DNA of 64,000 bases from positions 24,793,501 to 24,857,500 of the forward strand of contig NC_134117.1 in the NCBI RefSeq assembly GCF_040939455.1. Direction: 5' to 3'. The notes under the pieces are model-generated. The model was not told where the DNA came from. It saw nothing but the letters and a program-made list of their open reading frames with translations, and made no database searches. The DNA comes from Microcebus murinus (lineage: Eukaryota; Chordata; Mammalia; Primates; Cheirogaleidae). Below are positions 41,481 to 54,945 of the stretch, piece by piece (position 1 is the first letter of the stretch; the number at the start of each line of letters is the position of its first letter). The translations under genes were made by a program, and so were the position numbers.

Positions 41481-42448
41481 AGGTGGGTTGCCAGTTGAGA
41501 TGTGATAACATCCAGAATTTTGCAGAAGAGAATTCAAGGAATGAGAGAGAACCTTTTAGGAGATTAAAATAATTTTAAATCATGTTTTGCTGTGACCCTC
41601 ACCCCCATCTTTTCCATGTACTCATGTTCAGACTTGTCTCTGGGCCTGCTCAGCTTGCCTTGCCATCTCTTTTGCTCCTTCCTGCAGCAAAGCCATAATC
41701 CAGCTTTTGGAACATTGGCCATGGGGTCATGGTGTAGTATTCTGATTTTCACAGCAGGCTGAAAAACAGCAGCTCCATCTAAAGTCAGTGCACTTTAGAA
41801 AATGTGCACACTGGTCCTGGGGACAGTGGGCTGAAGAGCATGCATCTTGAAGTCAGGAGCTTGCCTGCTTTGAGAAGGTGTTAAAGCCAAAGCTCTTCAT
41901 TTTATGCTTTCTCAATCCTCTAGATCAGTGGGTAGGCTTGATGAAGCAGAATGTAAGGCCACCAAGGCCTTTTTCTTCTCCTGATTCCCGTGCTTCATCT
42001 GCCCCATCTAGAGAGGTGTGGCTTTCTGCTTCCAGGCTGGAGGCACTTATACCTATGTTGTCACTGGATGCTTTGGTGATACTGGCAGTGAGGTTAGATG
42101 GGGGTGGCCACCATCTTCATTATCCTGGCATAGCAAGTAAACAGGTGAGAAGCTTCAGACTGGCTTCTTTCTAGCTGCTGAGCTAGACAGGAAGATAAAA
42201 AGAGAGGCCAGAAGACAGTTGAGACAGTGAAGGGAGAGCTTTTCAAGTACAAATATGTCTCAGTAGTAGAGACACCTTTGTAACTGTGAGAGCTTCTTTG
42301 CTTCCTTTGTGTGGGGCTTCATGGCATAAGTGATGTGCATTGGCTGAAGGAAAAGCTGAGATGTGCAGGAGAAAGTAAAATGTACCCCTTTCTGCCTGTG
42401 ACCACCACAGATATCCCTATCTCCCTCCTTCATTGATTGAGGAATTTT

Positions 42449-42743
<295 letters not shown>

Positions 42744-43459
42744 TGAAGAATTTTGAAAGAGAAATTAGCTCTAGTGTTGCCCAGGGTCAGTCCTGTGGTG
42801 CCTGGTCAGAACTCTGGAGTCTCAGGAGTATAGTCTCTCAATAGATGCTGTCCAGGTTTAATCAGCCATTACTTAGCACATGCTCCTCACCCCAGACTTA
42901 CTTCACCATGGCCTTTAGGAGAGGGCCCAGCCCAGAGCACGTGGCCCACTATTTCTTTCTCCTGAGGACTCTACTTGTGCAGGAAGTTTCTCTTGCTATT
43001 TTCTGCCTTCTTGCCACTGCAGCACTAGCTGTCCTGGCCAAGCCTAAGTCTTTCCTCATTTGCCTGAATGGGAGGAGACCAAGTGAGTGATAGGGGTGGA
43101 GTCCTATAGTAAATGACTCAAGAGAAGGGTCAGCTAAGCATGAGAGTGAGATTTGTAACATTTGGCAAGAAGGGAGGGACATATGAGTTATTGAGTTTGA
43201 AGTGTTGTCCTTTCCCTGCCAGTTTGACTCTTACGAGTACCCAGCATGAGCTGTGGTTGAGAATTAAAAAAAAAAAAATTAATAGAAAAAAACTACAGGT
43301 TATTTTAAGCATTCGTCCACTTCTTAGAAGACTCTGGCCAGGAAAATCCTTCTTTGCAGGCTAGTAAGGGCTGGTTCAAGAATAAGGAGAGGAAAAGTTA
43401 GAGTTTAGAAATTGCATCAGGTTGGCAATGAGTATCAAAATAAAACTGTGAAAACTTTT

Positions 43460-44111
<652 letters not shown>

Positions 44112-44640
44112 ATGAAAACCTTTTGACAAAGAAATTCCACTTCTAGGAATTTATCTTAAGGCAGTAACCATACTAATATGCAAGATATATATACAAAGGC
44201 TTACAATTTTGAACACATAAATATCCATTAATAGGGCTTGGATTAAATTTTATAGTACACTCACTTAGTAGAATACTATATAGTTATTAAAAGGATGATA
44301 TAGATGTATATTTATTGACTCCAAAAGATGTCATAGCTGATGTGGAATGAAAAAAGTTCACAAAATAATGCGATAGTTTATTTAAATATCTCCTCAGGGT
44401 TATTTCTTATGTGACGGATTTCTTTGGACGTTTACTTTATTTTTACTTTTTTGTATTTAAATTTTTTCCAGGCTCCTTCAGCTATGATTAAATTTTTTAT
44501 ATATAAACCTATTTTATAATTAGAAAAAAATAAGCTACACTTAAATACCTTTTTCAATATCAGACAACTATGGAGAGAATGACTTTTTTTCTAACATAAT
44601 TATTAAAATTAAGGCTATGAGGACCCACTTTACTTTTTTA
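44112..44640 (+). mobile_element. Ancient L1 fragment
   Basis: 'agaaattccacttctaggaatttatc', 'ggcttggattaaattttatag' and 'tagaatactatatagttattaaaagg' follow L1 late ORF2/3' sequence. Confidence 0.65.
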
Positions 44641-44696
44641 CTTTAAACATCTTTATTGAAGTATAATTTACATACCATAAAGTTCACCGATTTAAT

Positions 44697-45345
44697 TTAA
44701 TTTATTTAGTTTTGAGGCAGGGTCTCACTCTGTTGCCCACACTAGGGTACAATGGCATCATCATAGATCACTGCAACCTCAAACTCCTGGGCTCAAGCCA
44801 TCCTTTGCCTCAGATTCCTGAGAAGCTGGGACTACAGGTATGTGCCACCATACCCAGCTAATTTTTATTTATTTATTTATTTTTGAGATAGTGTCTCACT
44901 TTGTTTCTCAGGCTAGAGTGAGTGCCATGGTGTCAGCCTAGCTCACAGCAACCTGAAACTCCTGGGCTTAAGCAATCCTTCTGCCTCAGCCTCCCAAGTA
45001 CTGGGACTACAGAGGCATGTGCCACCATGCCTAGCTAATTTTTTCTATATATATTAGTTGGCCAATTAATTTCTTTCTATTTATAGTAGACACAGGGGTC
45101 TTGCTCTTGCTCAGGCTGATTTCGAACTCCTGACCTCAAGCAATCCGCCCGCCTCAGCCTCCCAGAGTGCTAGGATTACAGGCGTGAGCCACCACGCCTG
45201 GTCCCCAGCTAAATTTTTATTTTATTTTTTTAGAGATGGGGTCTTGCTATTGCCCAGGCTGGTCTTGAACTCCTGTCCTCAAGCGGTTTTCCTGCCTTGG
45301 GCTCCCAAAGTGCTAGGATTACAGGCGAGAGCCACTGTGTCAGGC
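44697..45345 (-). mobile_element. Older Alu split by a younger Alu
   Basis: Outer Alu in two parts (44697-44867 and 45204-45345): 'ggcagggtctcactctgttgccc' and 'aagtgctaggattacaggcgagagcc'. Confidence 0.9.
44868..45203 (-). mobile_element. Lemur-type Alu nested in older Alu
   Basis: Begins in a TTTA-rich tract, has the 'ttagttggccaattaattt' linker and ends 'ccaccacgcctgg'. Host-Alu word CCCAGCTAATTTTTA at 44853-44867 recurs at about 45204-45219 with one added A. Confidence 0.93.
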
Positions 45346-45974
45346 CAAGTTTACCCATTTTAAATGTATATTTTAAGCATGCAGTTCCATGATTTTTAGC
45401 AAATTTGCAAAGTTGTACGACTATCATGAAAGTTTAGTTTTAGAACATTTCTGTCATTCCCTAAAGATCTTCCTTACATCTGCTTTTTCAACACTAAACA
45501 TAGTTTCATGCTTGGTACCTTTATGGGGGGAAAGACGTAAGTAAAAATAATGGAATTTTTTTTTTAAAAAAAAGACAACATAAACTCAGAAACCTTTTTC
45601 TTTGTAATGCATATCTCTGAGTGGATACCTTATAGATGTATTGAATCTATATAATTCAGTCTGCTGTGTCCAAGATTACATGGGGAATATGAAGCACAAA
45701 AAATAGTTTTTATAATCTAGGACTTATAGTTAGGGAAACAATGTATGTACTCAAAACAGCCATTTATTCTAGTATATATGCTGTTTGAGCACTACCAGCT
45801 ATTGGGGTTATGAACAGAAAATTGGAGGAAAGCATTGGCCTTCTTATTAAATCAAGGGAGCTTCATGGATGACATGGAATTTAAAGTGGGACTTATATGA
45901 TGCCCCTATTTAAATTGCAGAAAGGAACTTCAGGCAATTGGACTGGTATGAACAAAGGCATAAAAAGTGATGGG

Positions 45975-46287
45975 AGGCCGGGCGCGGTGGCTCACGCCTG
46001 TAATCCTAGCACTTTGGGAGGCCGAGGCGGGCGGATTGCTCAAGGTCAGGAGTTCGAAACCAGCCTGAGCGAGACCCCGTCTCTACCAAAAATAGAAATA
46101 AATTAATTGACCAACTAAAAATATATATAGAAAAAATTAGCCGGGCATGGTGGCGCATGCCTGTAGTCCCAGCTACTCGGGAGGCTGAGGCAGTAGGATC
46201 GCTGAGCCCAGGAGATTGAGGTTGCTGTGAGCCAGGCTGACGCCACGGCACTCACTCTAGCCTGGGCAACAAAGTGAGACTCTGTCT

Positions 46288-46314
<27 letters not shown>
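45975..46314 (+). mobile_element. Young full-length lemur-type Alu
   Basis: 'ggccgggcgcggtggctcacgcc' start, 'aattgaccaactaaaaatata' linker, 'ggctgacgccacggcactcactctag' right arm and a long pure A tail of about 30. Retains many CpGs. Perfect duplication AAAAAGTGATGGG at 45962-45974 and about 46315-46327. Probably the youngest element in the window. Confidence 0.96.
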
Positions 46315-46321
<7 letters not shown>

Positions 46322-46505
46322 GATGGGGATGCTCAAAGCAGATTTGGGGGTTCAGTGGACAAGTTTGGCTGGCTGGAGTGTAAGTTTGGGGCCCAGTTTT
46401 GGAGGGTTTTGAAGAGCAGAGTTTGACTTTAACCTAAGGAAAATAGGGAACCAGGGACATTTTGGGGCCAGATTGAAGCTATTAAATGATTTAGGTGGTG
46501 GCATA

Positions 46506-46510
<5 letters not shown>

Positions 46511-46538
<28 letters not shown>

Positions 46539-46563
46539 TTTTTGACAGCAGCCTGTATCTGTA
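46511..46563 (-). mobile_element. Minute poly(A) retro-insertion (53 bp)
   Basis: A T tract followed by 'atttttt' and about 21 bases ('gacagcagcctgtatctgta'), bounded by a perfect 15-bp direct repeat TGGTGGCATATCTTT at 46496-46510 and 46564-46578. This is the structure of an extremely 5'-truncated retrotransposed RNA in antisense. The source RNA is not recognised. Confidence 0.75.
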
Positions 46564-47619
46564 TGGTGGCATATCTTTATATAGGAGATTTTGGAGGGGG
46601 TGAGACTAAAGCTGTTTGGGTACTTTTCCAGGAGAACACTTTGTTAGCAGGAAGGGGTTGGGCTCCTAGGGACAGTGGGAAGACACCCTTGCATTCAGGA
46701 GAACTATGTAGGAAAAAATCAGGAGGCAGGCATGACTGTGGGGGAGAGAGGGAAGAGACCTTTAAGAGCTTGATGATGGAGGGAGCCCTGAGTTTGAGAA
46801 GACTTAGCTCTCTTTTATGGGCCAGTCAGGTGGCAATGGCCAGAGACAGGAATGGTGACCTGGAGCTCAGACTTGAGGTTGAGATGTGGAAGGCATAGGC
46901 ATGGAGACAACAGTTGAAATAGTGTGAGAGATTAGCACCAAAGGAAAGCTCAGAGAGAAAGACAGCAGGAAAAGGAGAAACAAAGAGGCAAAGGGTACAA
47001 TCTGAGGCAGGAAAACTAGGAGCCAAGAGAAGAGCTGGTCACCCAGCTGAAGTAGATGGTGGGCAACTGAATCAAATTAATCATTGCCTGGCTTGTTATG
47101 CCTCCTTCCTATTCTAATTGATAGGTAAATATGGTACTATAGATAGGTAAAAATGCAAAGCTTTGATATTGATGTGTGATATCCATTTTGTTTTCCTTTT
47201 TTGATATAGCATTTTGTTTTCACACTGTAATAAATTTGCCTTTTTTCAAGTTCTTTCCTTTGTCTCTTGTTCTGTTTTCTATGGTTCCACTCTATGGTTA
47301 TTTAATTTCCTTGAGGGTTGCCTACTTTGGGCTTGCTAATTTTTTTCCCCTCAACTTATAAAACCACTTAGTATCAGATGGAATCTGGAGGGTCAGCAAC
47401 TGAGCTAGAGATGCTAAGTGACAAAGTGAGGGCACATCATGAATCCCAATTATTTCCTCCATGTTTACTGGTATCCCAGGCAAAGCAAGACAGCCTGCTT
47501 GGGAGTGAGAAAAACATCACCAACCACATTGCCCTTTGGAGAGATTTGGCTTCAGAGCCATAGGGGCTGCCCAAGTTCTGGGCTTGCTTGGGCAATTATG
47601 CCTATCTGAAAACTTTTTC

Positions 47620-48110
47620 TTTAAAGAGAATTAAATAAAAACTTTTAAGTCCTCCTTGGATTTTGGGGGTAGTAATTCCACAGGGCTTGTCATTTGTGCT
47701 TGAAGCTAACAGTGAGGAGGGTGGAGTGAGGAGAAGCGAGGGGGTGGAGATGGGAAGCAAAGAAGGAATCAGAGAGAGAAATTTTATTGAAGGAGAGTTT
47801 GCTGGGTTTATGGAAGGGAATCTCTCCCCTCCTCCCCATTCGGATTTGAAAGAGCCGGTGAATCTTTGATTAGGTGCAGGTCAAAAGAATTTACACATTG
47901 TGACCTTAATAACTAGAGGTGATTGGCAGGCGGGCTGTGGGGAGGGGGCCGCGGGCCTCTTTCATCTCACTTAGCACAGAGGAGAGACAATGGGCCAGCC
48001 GATTTTCCTTGTTGTCCCTTGTTTGAAAAGGTCTGGTGTCTCTACTAGGTACCTGTGACATGGGGGGCTTGATTGGGGTCTCATAAAGGCCCCTGTCAGT
48101 ATGTCCAAAG
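47620..48110. promoter_or_regulatory. Candidate intronic enhancer C
   Basis: Repeat-free and conserved-looking. A TCF/LEF-type CTTTGAT at 47864-47870, a nuclear-receptor half-site AGGTCA near 47878, a SOX-type CATTGTG near 47896 and ACAATGG at 47987-47993 lie within 130 bases, beside a short CpG-bearing segment. Wnt/beta-catenin input is a known feature of limb-ridge FGF8 control, so the TCF word is of interest. Candidate only. Confidence 0.35.
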
Positions 48111-48239
48111 GCCAAGAGTACAAAAGCAAGCAGTGGGTGGGGGTCTCAGCTGACCACTGAAGAAGGGAGGGGAGGGCCTGGGAGGCAGTGGAGGGAGAAG
48201 CAACCCCCGATGGGAGCCCTTATAGAGGGAGGGGAGGAG

Positions 48240-49040
48240 GGGGGCAGAGAAGGGCCATTTTTGTCCCTAACTCATCAAGCACATCTGCAGAATTGTCCAA
48301 GCTGCTGCCTCCCAGTTTCAAAAGAAAAAAATGATCGTTTGATAAACCGTCCCCGATTCACCACTTTCTCACAAGGGTGGGAGACCCAGCCCTGACCTCT
48401 GTATGATTTCACGACAGGACCAGGCTTTCTTTCCCCACCCCCAAATTGCTAGAGAAACTTTGAAATGTATCCTGTGGCTTTCTCTCTCCCTTCTTTAACC
48501 GCCCCCCTCAATTTCCCACCCTCTCTACCCACTGGCCTCTGTTTTCTCCCTGGGCCCTCCAGAGTGTAGGCGAGTAATTAGTCCCCTCTTTCTGGGGCAC
48601 AATGAAGCCAGGGTGTTTGGCGGGCCCCTTCCCACCGCTCACAGAGCTGGGGGCCTGGGGGGAAGGACCAGGTGGCATGTGCAGTGTGTTCCAGGCCTGT
48701 ACAATCACTGGGAGACAGAGTCGGGGGCTCAGGGACTGGTGTGCTCCTGTTTCTGGAAGGAATGTGCAGAGGCTCATGCATTAATGGTCCCCACACAATG
48801 CTTGCATTTTTTTCCAGGCAGAGGCATCTTTCCTGTGAAAAGGCTGCCGAACTCGGGGCCCAGGCGGGAGCTTTTGCTGCCACAGTGGCGTTATTTCCCA
48901 CCCTGCGCTTAGTCACTTGGAGCTAACATGGGAGACCAACAGGCCGCGTCTCCCGAGAGCCCGATCTTTGTATCCGATGTGTGCTCCCCCTCTGCCCTGT
49001 CAGTTTTGTGTGTTCACGGAGTGTTGATTTTAATGTGGGC
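48240..49040. promoter_or_regulatory. Candidate intronic enhancer D
   Basis: A long repeat-free, moderately GC-rich stretch with retained CpGs, a homeodomain core TAATTA at 48575-48580, CATTAATGG near 48779, ATAAACCG near 48341 and a CGTTATTTCCC word near 48889. The mixture of AT-rich factor words in GC-rich DNA without repeats is typical of developmental enhancers. Minus and plus open frames here have no domain. Confidence 0.38.
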
Positions 49041-52000
49041 CTGTGTTGGTCTGGGAGGCCAGGCTGGGGGGCCTCAGGTCTTTGTCTTCCAGGGCCTTTT
49101 CTTCTTGGAGGGTCTTCAGCCCTAGAGGCTAGTGGCAGATTTGAGAGGTAGGGTGAGATGCCAACTCTGGCTGGCAAAGGATTCCCCCATCCATGCGTCT
49201 GTTACAGACCACCATGGGGTGCCTAGAAAACAAGAGCACCTTGGGATGCTCGGGCACACGCTCGTTTGGCACCCTACCACCCCTTGAGGGGGGTGGTTAG
49301 TTCTACCCCGTAGGGCTGCCAGTTTGAAGTGAGTTAAACCCCCCTTGTGACTGAGTCTGGCAGGAACACAGATTGTGAGCCTCAGGGAGCCAGGGCAGGG
49401 CCTTGTTTGCAGGGGTTTGGGGGAGGCAGGGGCGGGCAGGAGGGGTGCTGGAAGAGCAGAAGTCAGCTGCAGAGACTATCCTGCAATTGTAAGAGTCAGG
49501 AGAGAATAGCACCAGATAGAAAAGAGGCAAAGCGTCTTGGGGAGCTTTGGGAAATCGCAGATGCTCATCTCAGGCAGTTGAGGGTAGAGTCCCTAGAAAC
49601 TAGAGGTTGAATGGGAGGCATTTTCCCCAATGAGGAGAACTGGGCACAGTTACAGGCAGAACCACTAGGGACCACTGAGCAGAATGTCTTCTGTCTTTGC
49701 CATTCACCTTGCTGCAGTGTAGCCTCATATCAGGCCCTGGGGGACCAGGTCTGTACCCCAGGTCTTACTGGGAGACAATGTGCATGCGCAAGACTTGAAG
49801 AGGAGACTCCGGGGAGCCTCAGTCTGAGTGTGGCCTGCTCTGCTTCTGGGGAGAGTGAAACCTCCAAGTACCTTAGAGTCAGGGATCTAGTATATGAGGT
49901 CTCCATCCCCCAACCATGGCCAGACCACAGTTTGGCATCTCTTGTGGTCCTGGGGTTGGAGGCCTTCATCTGAGGAACCAAGTTTTTAGGAAGAGGCTGT
50001 GTCCTCACTTTCCATATGGAACAGAAGACAGAGATGTGGGCTGGCTACAAAGATGAGGTGGCCCTAGGGAGGCATCCCACCAAGGTTCACCAAGCACAGC
50101 AGCTCCTCTGTGCTGCTGTTGGCACCCTAAAGACTATCTCAGGAATTGGTGCCAGTCACACTGCCAGGCCTGATGAGGGGAAAGAAGCTGGAGCTCCAAG
50201 GCCCTTGAGGGGCTTAAGTCCTGAAGGGGCCCACCAGTAAGAAGCAGCTCCTGCTTTGGGTCATTCTGTTTCAGAGAACATTTCTTTCATTGAGAAGTAG
50301 GCACTCCCAGCAATACCCACCTCTGCATTTCTCCTTTTACTATTCTTTTCCCTTTATTTTTCCAAATGCTGTTTCTCCCTTCCCTTTTCTTCCTTATTTT
50401 GGACTGCTTGTTAAAAGCCAGGGAGAGACAGAGCTCATGTGTATGGATGTGATAATGGGGGTTGGGGGTGCAGAGATGATAAGGTGGGGGATCCAAGATT
50501 ATAGATAGTTCTGTTATTCCCCCTTGGCTGTGAGGGCACCAACACATCATAACCTTTAAATGCAAACTTGATGGAGGAGAGAGATGAAAGCATGGAAACA
50601 AATTAGATATATCTATAGGGGGTGTTCAACTGAGAAAATGAGCATTTCTAGCTAATTGGAGTACAGGACATTTCATTATTAAGCTTCATTACAAGGGAAG
50701 AGTGCAGCAGGCCTCCTTGGGGATTCCCTGGAATGCTTTTTGCCTTTTAGAAGTATAATTGTATTTAGGGTGGAGGAAGAAGCAGGAGTTGCTCTTGGTA
50801 ACTTTGCAGAACACCCAGGGATTTAAAGCAGAGTTTGGAGCAAGGGAGAGGAGAAGGGATGGGCTGGTGGGAGGGTACTTAGAGGCCTCATTCCCTGACA
50901 ACACAAAGGAGATGGGAAAAGCTGTGATGGAGCAGAGCTTTTCAGAAGTGAGCTTCAAACCTCACTTCTGAAACCAAGATTGAAGAATTTGGAATGGCAG
51001 GAGCAATGTTGATCAGAAAACCTGACTTCCTAGGAGACCTGATGTTTATTTTAACTTTTATATTAAAAGGACAAAATGGTGGAATGCAGATGTAGTGCAA
51101 TGGTCTGACAAAATGTTGTTTCCTAGCATACGTGGGACCTTCTTCTAATGGGCCGGGGAAAGGGCTGGTAGTGGTGGTGGGTCCTTTAACTGGGCCTTGG
51201 TTGGGTGCATATTAACTTCCATCCATGAAGGGGCAGTCTGATATTATCCATAAAAGATTATCTAACTCAGATAATGAACTTGTCTTTACAGTTCTGACTT
51301 CTTTTCCTGCTACTGCTACTCCAGGGCTCATGTCCAAAGTACAGTCAGTCCCCCAGAAAACTCTGATCCAGGGTGTTTCAAAGAAATGTCTTGTCTAGGT
51401 TCTTTCTAGTCAATCAGATTATCTGGTATTTAGTGTTCTCTAGAAAGCTGAGAAAAGGTATTATTTTGTCATGGAGAGTTTATACCCAAGAGCAGGGGGT
51501 ACAGAATCTGTCATATCAAAGCAGTGTTTCTTGTGATGCCATCAAAGGTCCAGAATTTTTGCTTTTTTCCCACCGAAACTATCCTTTGCTTTTTACTAAA
51601 AGTCTGTGTTTAGTTCCACCTCTCTGAGGTACCTGGGACTTTAAATATGTAGGCTATCTTCCTGTGGCTTGTAGACCTCTTCCCTAATGGAGGCCTAATC
51701 CCTTTCTTTAGTGGATAGGGCCCTCCCTGGTGATTGGGTGAACCTAGGATTTATGAGCTCACTGCATACTGTAGGAAGCAGCTCATTTCTGTTTCCCTCT
51801 TTTCTTCTTTTTTCCTCTTTCTTCCCACAAAGAGAGGAAGTACATTTTCTACTTCCCCAGAGAAAAGCAGAAGAGATGATCAGAGGAAGCAGTTAGCACC
51901 TCATGAAAATTAACTGAGCAATAGATAGCCAACACTATTACTTAATTTGCAGACACAGGTCCTGTACCCTTCCTTCTCTCAGCTCAGTTTGTTTATCTGT

Positions 52001-54454
52001 CACCTGTTTCTGGGCCTGTGTTCCTATAAGTAGGTCAGGGTGGCAGGCAGTCCCTTAGTCTCTGGTGCCCTCCTGCCAAGCTATAGCAGCCTCTCCTGAG
52101 ATGAACCACATGCAGTCCTCTGCTTTCACCTTCATCACTTTGTATTGATGACACAATTTCTTCTGGGTCAGAGTCACCTCCACCTCCAGAAGACACCTTG
52201 GAATCAGTGAGAGTGTGCCTATGTGGATTCCATCGTTTCCATTTCTCTGGAGCATGGAGAGGTAGTTAGGAACCTACTTGTTGAGTTTTTGGCAATTACT
52301 ATATTTCTTGAAGTTATTTTATCCTGTTCTCCTCTGGGTTATCTTCTGCCCATTCTTCTTGTCATGCCCTTCCCTATGAATCCTTATCCTATTAGTGACA
52401 GAGTACGTGGAAATGTTGTGTAGAAGTTGTGTGTTTCTCAAGCAAGTCATAATGGGCAGTTGTGGTTGTATGGGAGACTACAGAGCTGAACATGGCACAA
52501 GGTAAGCTCTGTGAAGTTGGCAGAGGCCCAGGCCCATACTGGTGGCAGCTGACCTGCAGATTCTGTGCAGGGTATCATCAGGGTCTAAGCTCCTTGGCTT
52601 TTTTACAGAGGGATAGCAGAATATTGGGGCAGGATGGCAAGTTGGTTTTTCTCTAGAAACGTCAGACTTGAGGGTACCTCAAGTCAACAGCTGGAAGTGT
52701 CCGACACCTGGCACAAGTACTCTGTAGAAATGAAAGCCTTAAGTAATGTGGGTCACAGAGCCATTAAGTCAGGAACCCATATGACTGCTAAGTGTATTTG
52801 CAAATTTGTGTCATTTCTTATCATTCTTCTAAAAGATTTGTATTCCATCTCAAGTGACTTAGTGGGAGAGAAAAGAAGCTTCCAATCAAGCTTCCTTTCT
52901 TTGGTGTCCTACTGTTTTTCCAAAGAGAAAACCCCATACTTTTATAATGTGGGATTTCAGAAATGCATGACAAAAACATGCCACCAGAAAAAAATCTATT
53001 CCAAAGCAGTTGTCTGTGTGGTGTGAGTGAGTTGAGCTAACCTTGAGGAATTGGATGGGATGGGCAGGCAGCTGCTTAGGGAAGGATTTCCAGGCTCTGC
53101 AACTGCTTAAACTCCTATGTGAAACCCTCTCCTACTTCAGAGACCCAGTGAGAACACTTCCTTGCCTCATCCTCTTTAAGGTGGTAGTTGCCCAAAGAAG
53201 GTGCAGAGTCAGCACTCTGGGGCCCTGTAGAAAGGAACCAGCAGAGGCAAAATGACAGCTCCATTCCCTGGAAATAATAGGAGAACAGATAAGGTCACCA
53301 CTGGAATCTCCTCCTCACATTTTAAGAGTCCCTGCCTAGGCCTGGGGCCAGGAGGATGTGATTCTTAGGAACAAGTGGGCTCTGGCAGCCCCTGGATGTT
53401 AAGCCCCGTGTAGAAAGCCATGCATACCTACAGCTAGCAATACTGCATGGGCGTGTATGGACTTGGGGAGCTTGAGGTTCTAGAGTTTTGCAGTAGGGCT
53501 GACTGAAGCCATGCTTGTGTCCCATCCCTAACTACCACCATCCCACCCCTGCCAAGAGATAGAAAACTTCCCTCTAGGCCTCTTGGGGCCAACTCTGGTT
53601 CTACTGGAACTTTAAATCTCAGAAAAGAGTTAATAGGTATTAGGTGCTGTGGGATCACTGTAGTCTGTTTATGATCTAAGTCCTGGGTTTGAAATTAATT
53701 GGATTGCAGAAATAACTTCCTTTTATTATTTTTTCAAACCAACTAAATACCCCCAAACCAAATTTTAAAACCCCCAACCTTTCATCCTTCTCCCTCTCCC
53801 TGTGGCTTTATTTGCTGGGTATTGAAAAGTGCTTTCCCCAGCCTCCTCTGGGTTGCGGTGCTGAACAAAGTGAGAAACCCAGGGAAGGAGGAAGCTGGTG
53901 CCAAAAGTGCTGGCTGGCTGCCCCTTCTAACTCTGAGTCCCGTGGCCTGCCCCGGCCGCCTCAGTCTGGGCCACAGCCCAAGCAAGCAAAGGCGCCTTGA
54001 CTAGCAACAAGGCCCAGCTTTGTTGCACCTAGAGGGGAAATGCTTTATGGATCCCAAGGATCTCCTCTGAGAACACCTGTGCCTCTCGGCCTCCTGCCTA
54101 GCCAGGGCCTTCTGGCATGGGGGCCACTGCGTTCCAGCCAGCAGGCTGATCCTAGGGAGTTGAGAGGTGGGAGATAGCTAAAGGTGCTGTGGTCAGTTTC
54201 AGGGGGCTCAAATTCCAGTTTGCCCCTTTAAGGGATCTCTTGAGGCCCTGGCCAGGTTAAATTTGTCTTGTCTGTCATCAGCATTGACAGTAGCTTTCTA
54301 AGTGGTCTGCAGTATTGACAGGGAACCTGGGTCTCACTTCTTACCCCAATTCCTCATGCTTCAGGAGGGGAAGCATACAGGAGGGGATGGTGAGGTCCCC
54401 TTTGCTAGGCTACTACCTTGATCAAGAATCCCAAGTGACACTCTTTTTGCCTAG

Positions 54455-54710
54455 CCAGTAGTGATGATAATGATGAGAGTAACTAGCACTTACAGCATGC
54501 AACTCAATGCCAAGCACAATGCTGAACAATTTATATCTCATTTAATCCTCCCAGATAGGTCCTGTCATATCCTCAGTTTACATGTAAGGAAACCAAGGCC
54601 ATGTTAACTAGCATGGCTGGAGTCACATCTCTTATAACTGAGACACCCAGAGTTTGAATCCTGGCATCTGACTCCAGAGTTCGTGCTTTTTAATTGCCGT
54701 GCTGTACTTT
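54455..54710 (-). mobile_element. Nearly full MIR, antisense
   Basis: Most complete MIR here: 'aactagcacttacagcatgc', 'catttaatcctcccagataggtcctgt', 'cctcagtttacatgtaaggaaac' and 'agagtttgaatcctggcatctgactccagagttcgtgc', in antisense order. Confidence 0.8.
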
Positions 54711-54844
54711 CTGCTTCCCCATCCCATGCTGTGCTCTCCCATTTGGGATTAGAACTTGTTGATTGTCGTGAACTGTTTCCAATTTTTTCAAAAACTATGA
54801 ATTCAAGACTTGATTTTCTGGCTGGACCTTATACTGCCTAAGGA

Positions 54845-54945
54845 CAAGCCTATGTGAATTTTGTTTTTCTTGAACACCCCAGCACTTATCACAGGGCTGG
54901 CTTAGAGACCCCTCAGGTATTTTTTGAAGGAATGAAGCCCCTGTC
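54845..54945 (+). mobile_element. L2 3' end fragment
   Basis: 'acaccccagcacttatcacagggctggc' and 'tattttttgaaggaatgaa' fit the L2 tail. Confidence 0.5.

Larger units (their letters stand above)
44641..45480 (-). mobile_element. Ancient L1M 3' fragment interrupted by nested Alus
   Basis: 'tttattgaagtataatttacata' before and 'gcatgcagttccatgat' after the Alu block match one antisense L1 3' region, split at about 44690/45346. Confidence 0.6.

Noticed and set aside
49781..49790. NRF1-like TGCATGCGCA as a cryptic promoter
   Set aside because: Single word with one mismatch to the core palindrome on each side and no CpG island around it.
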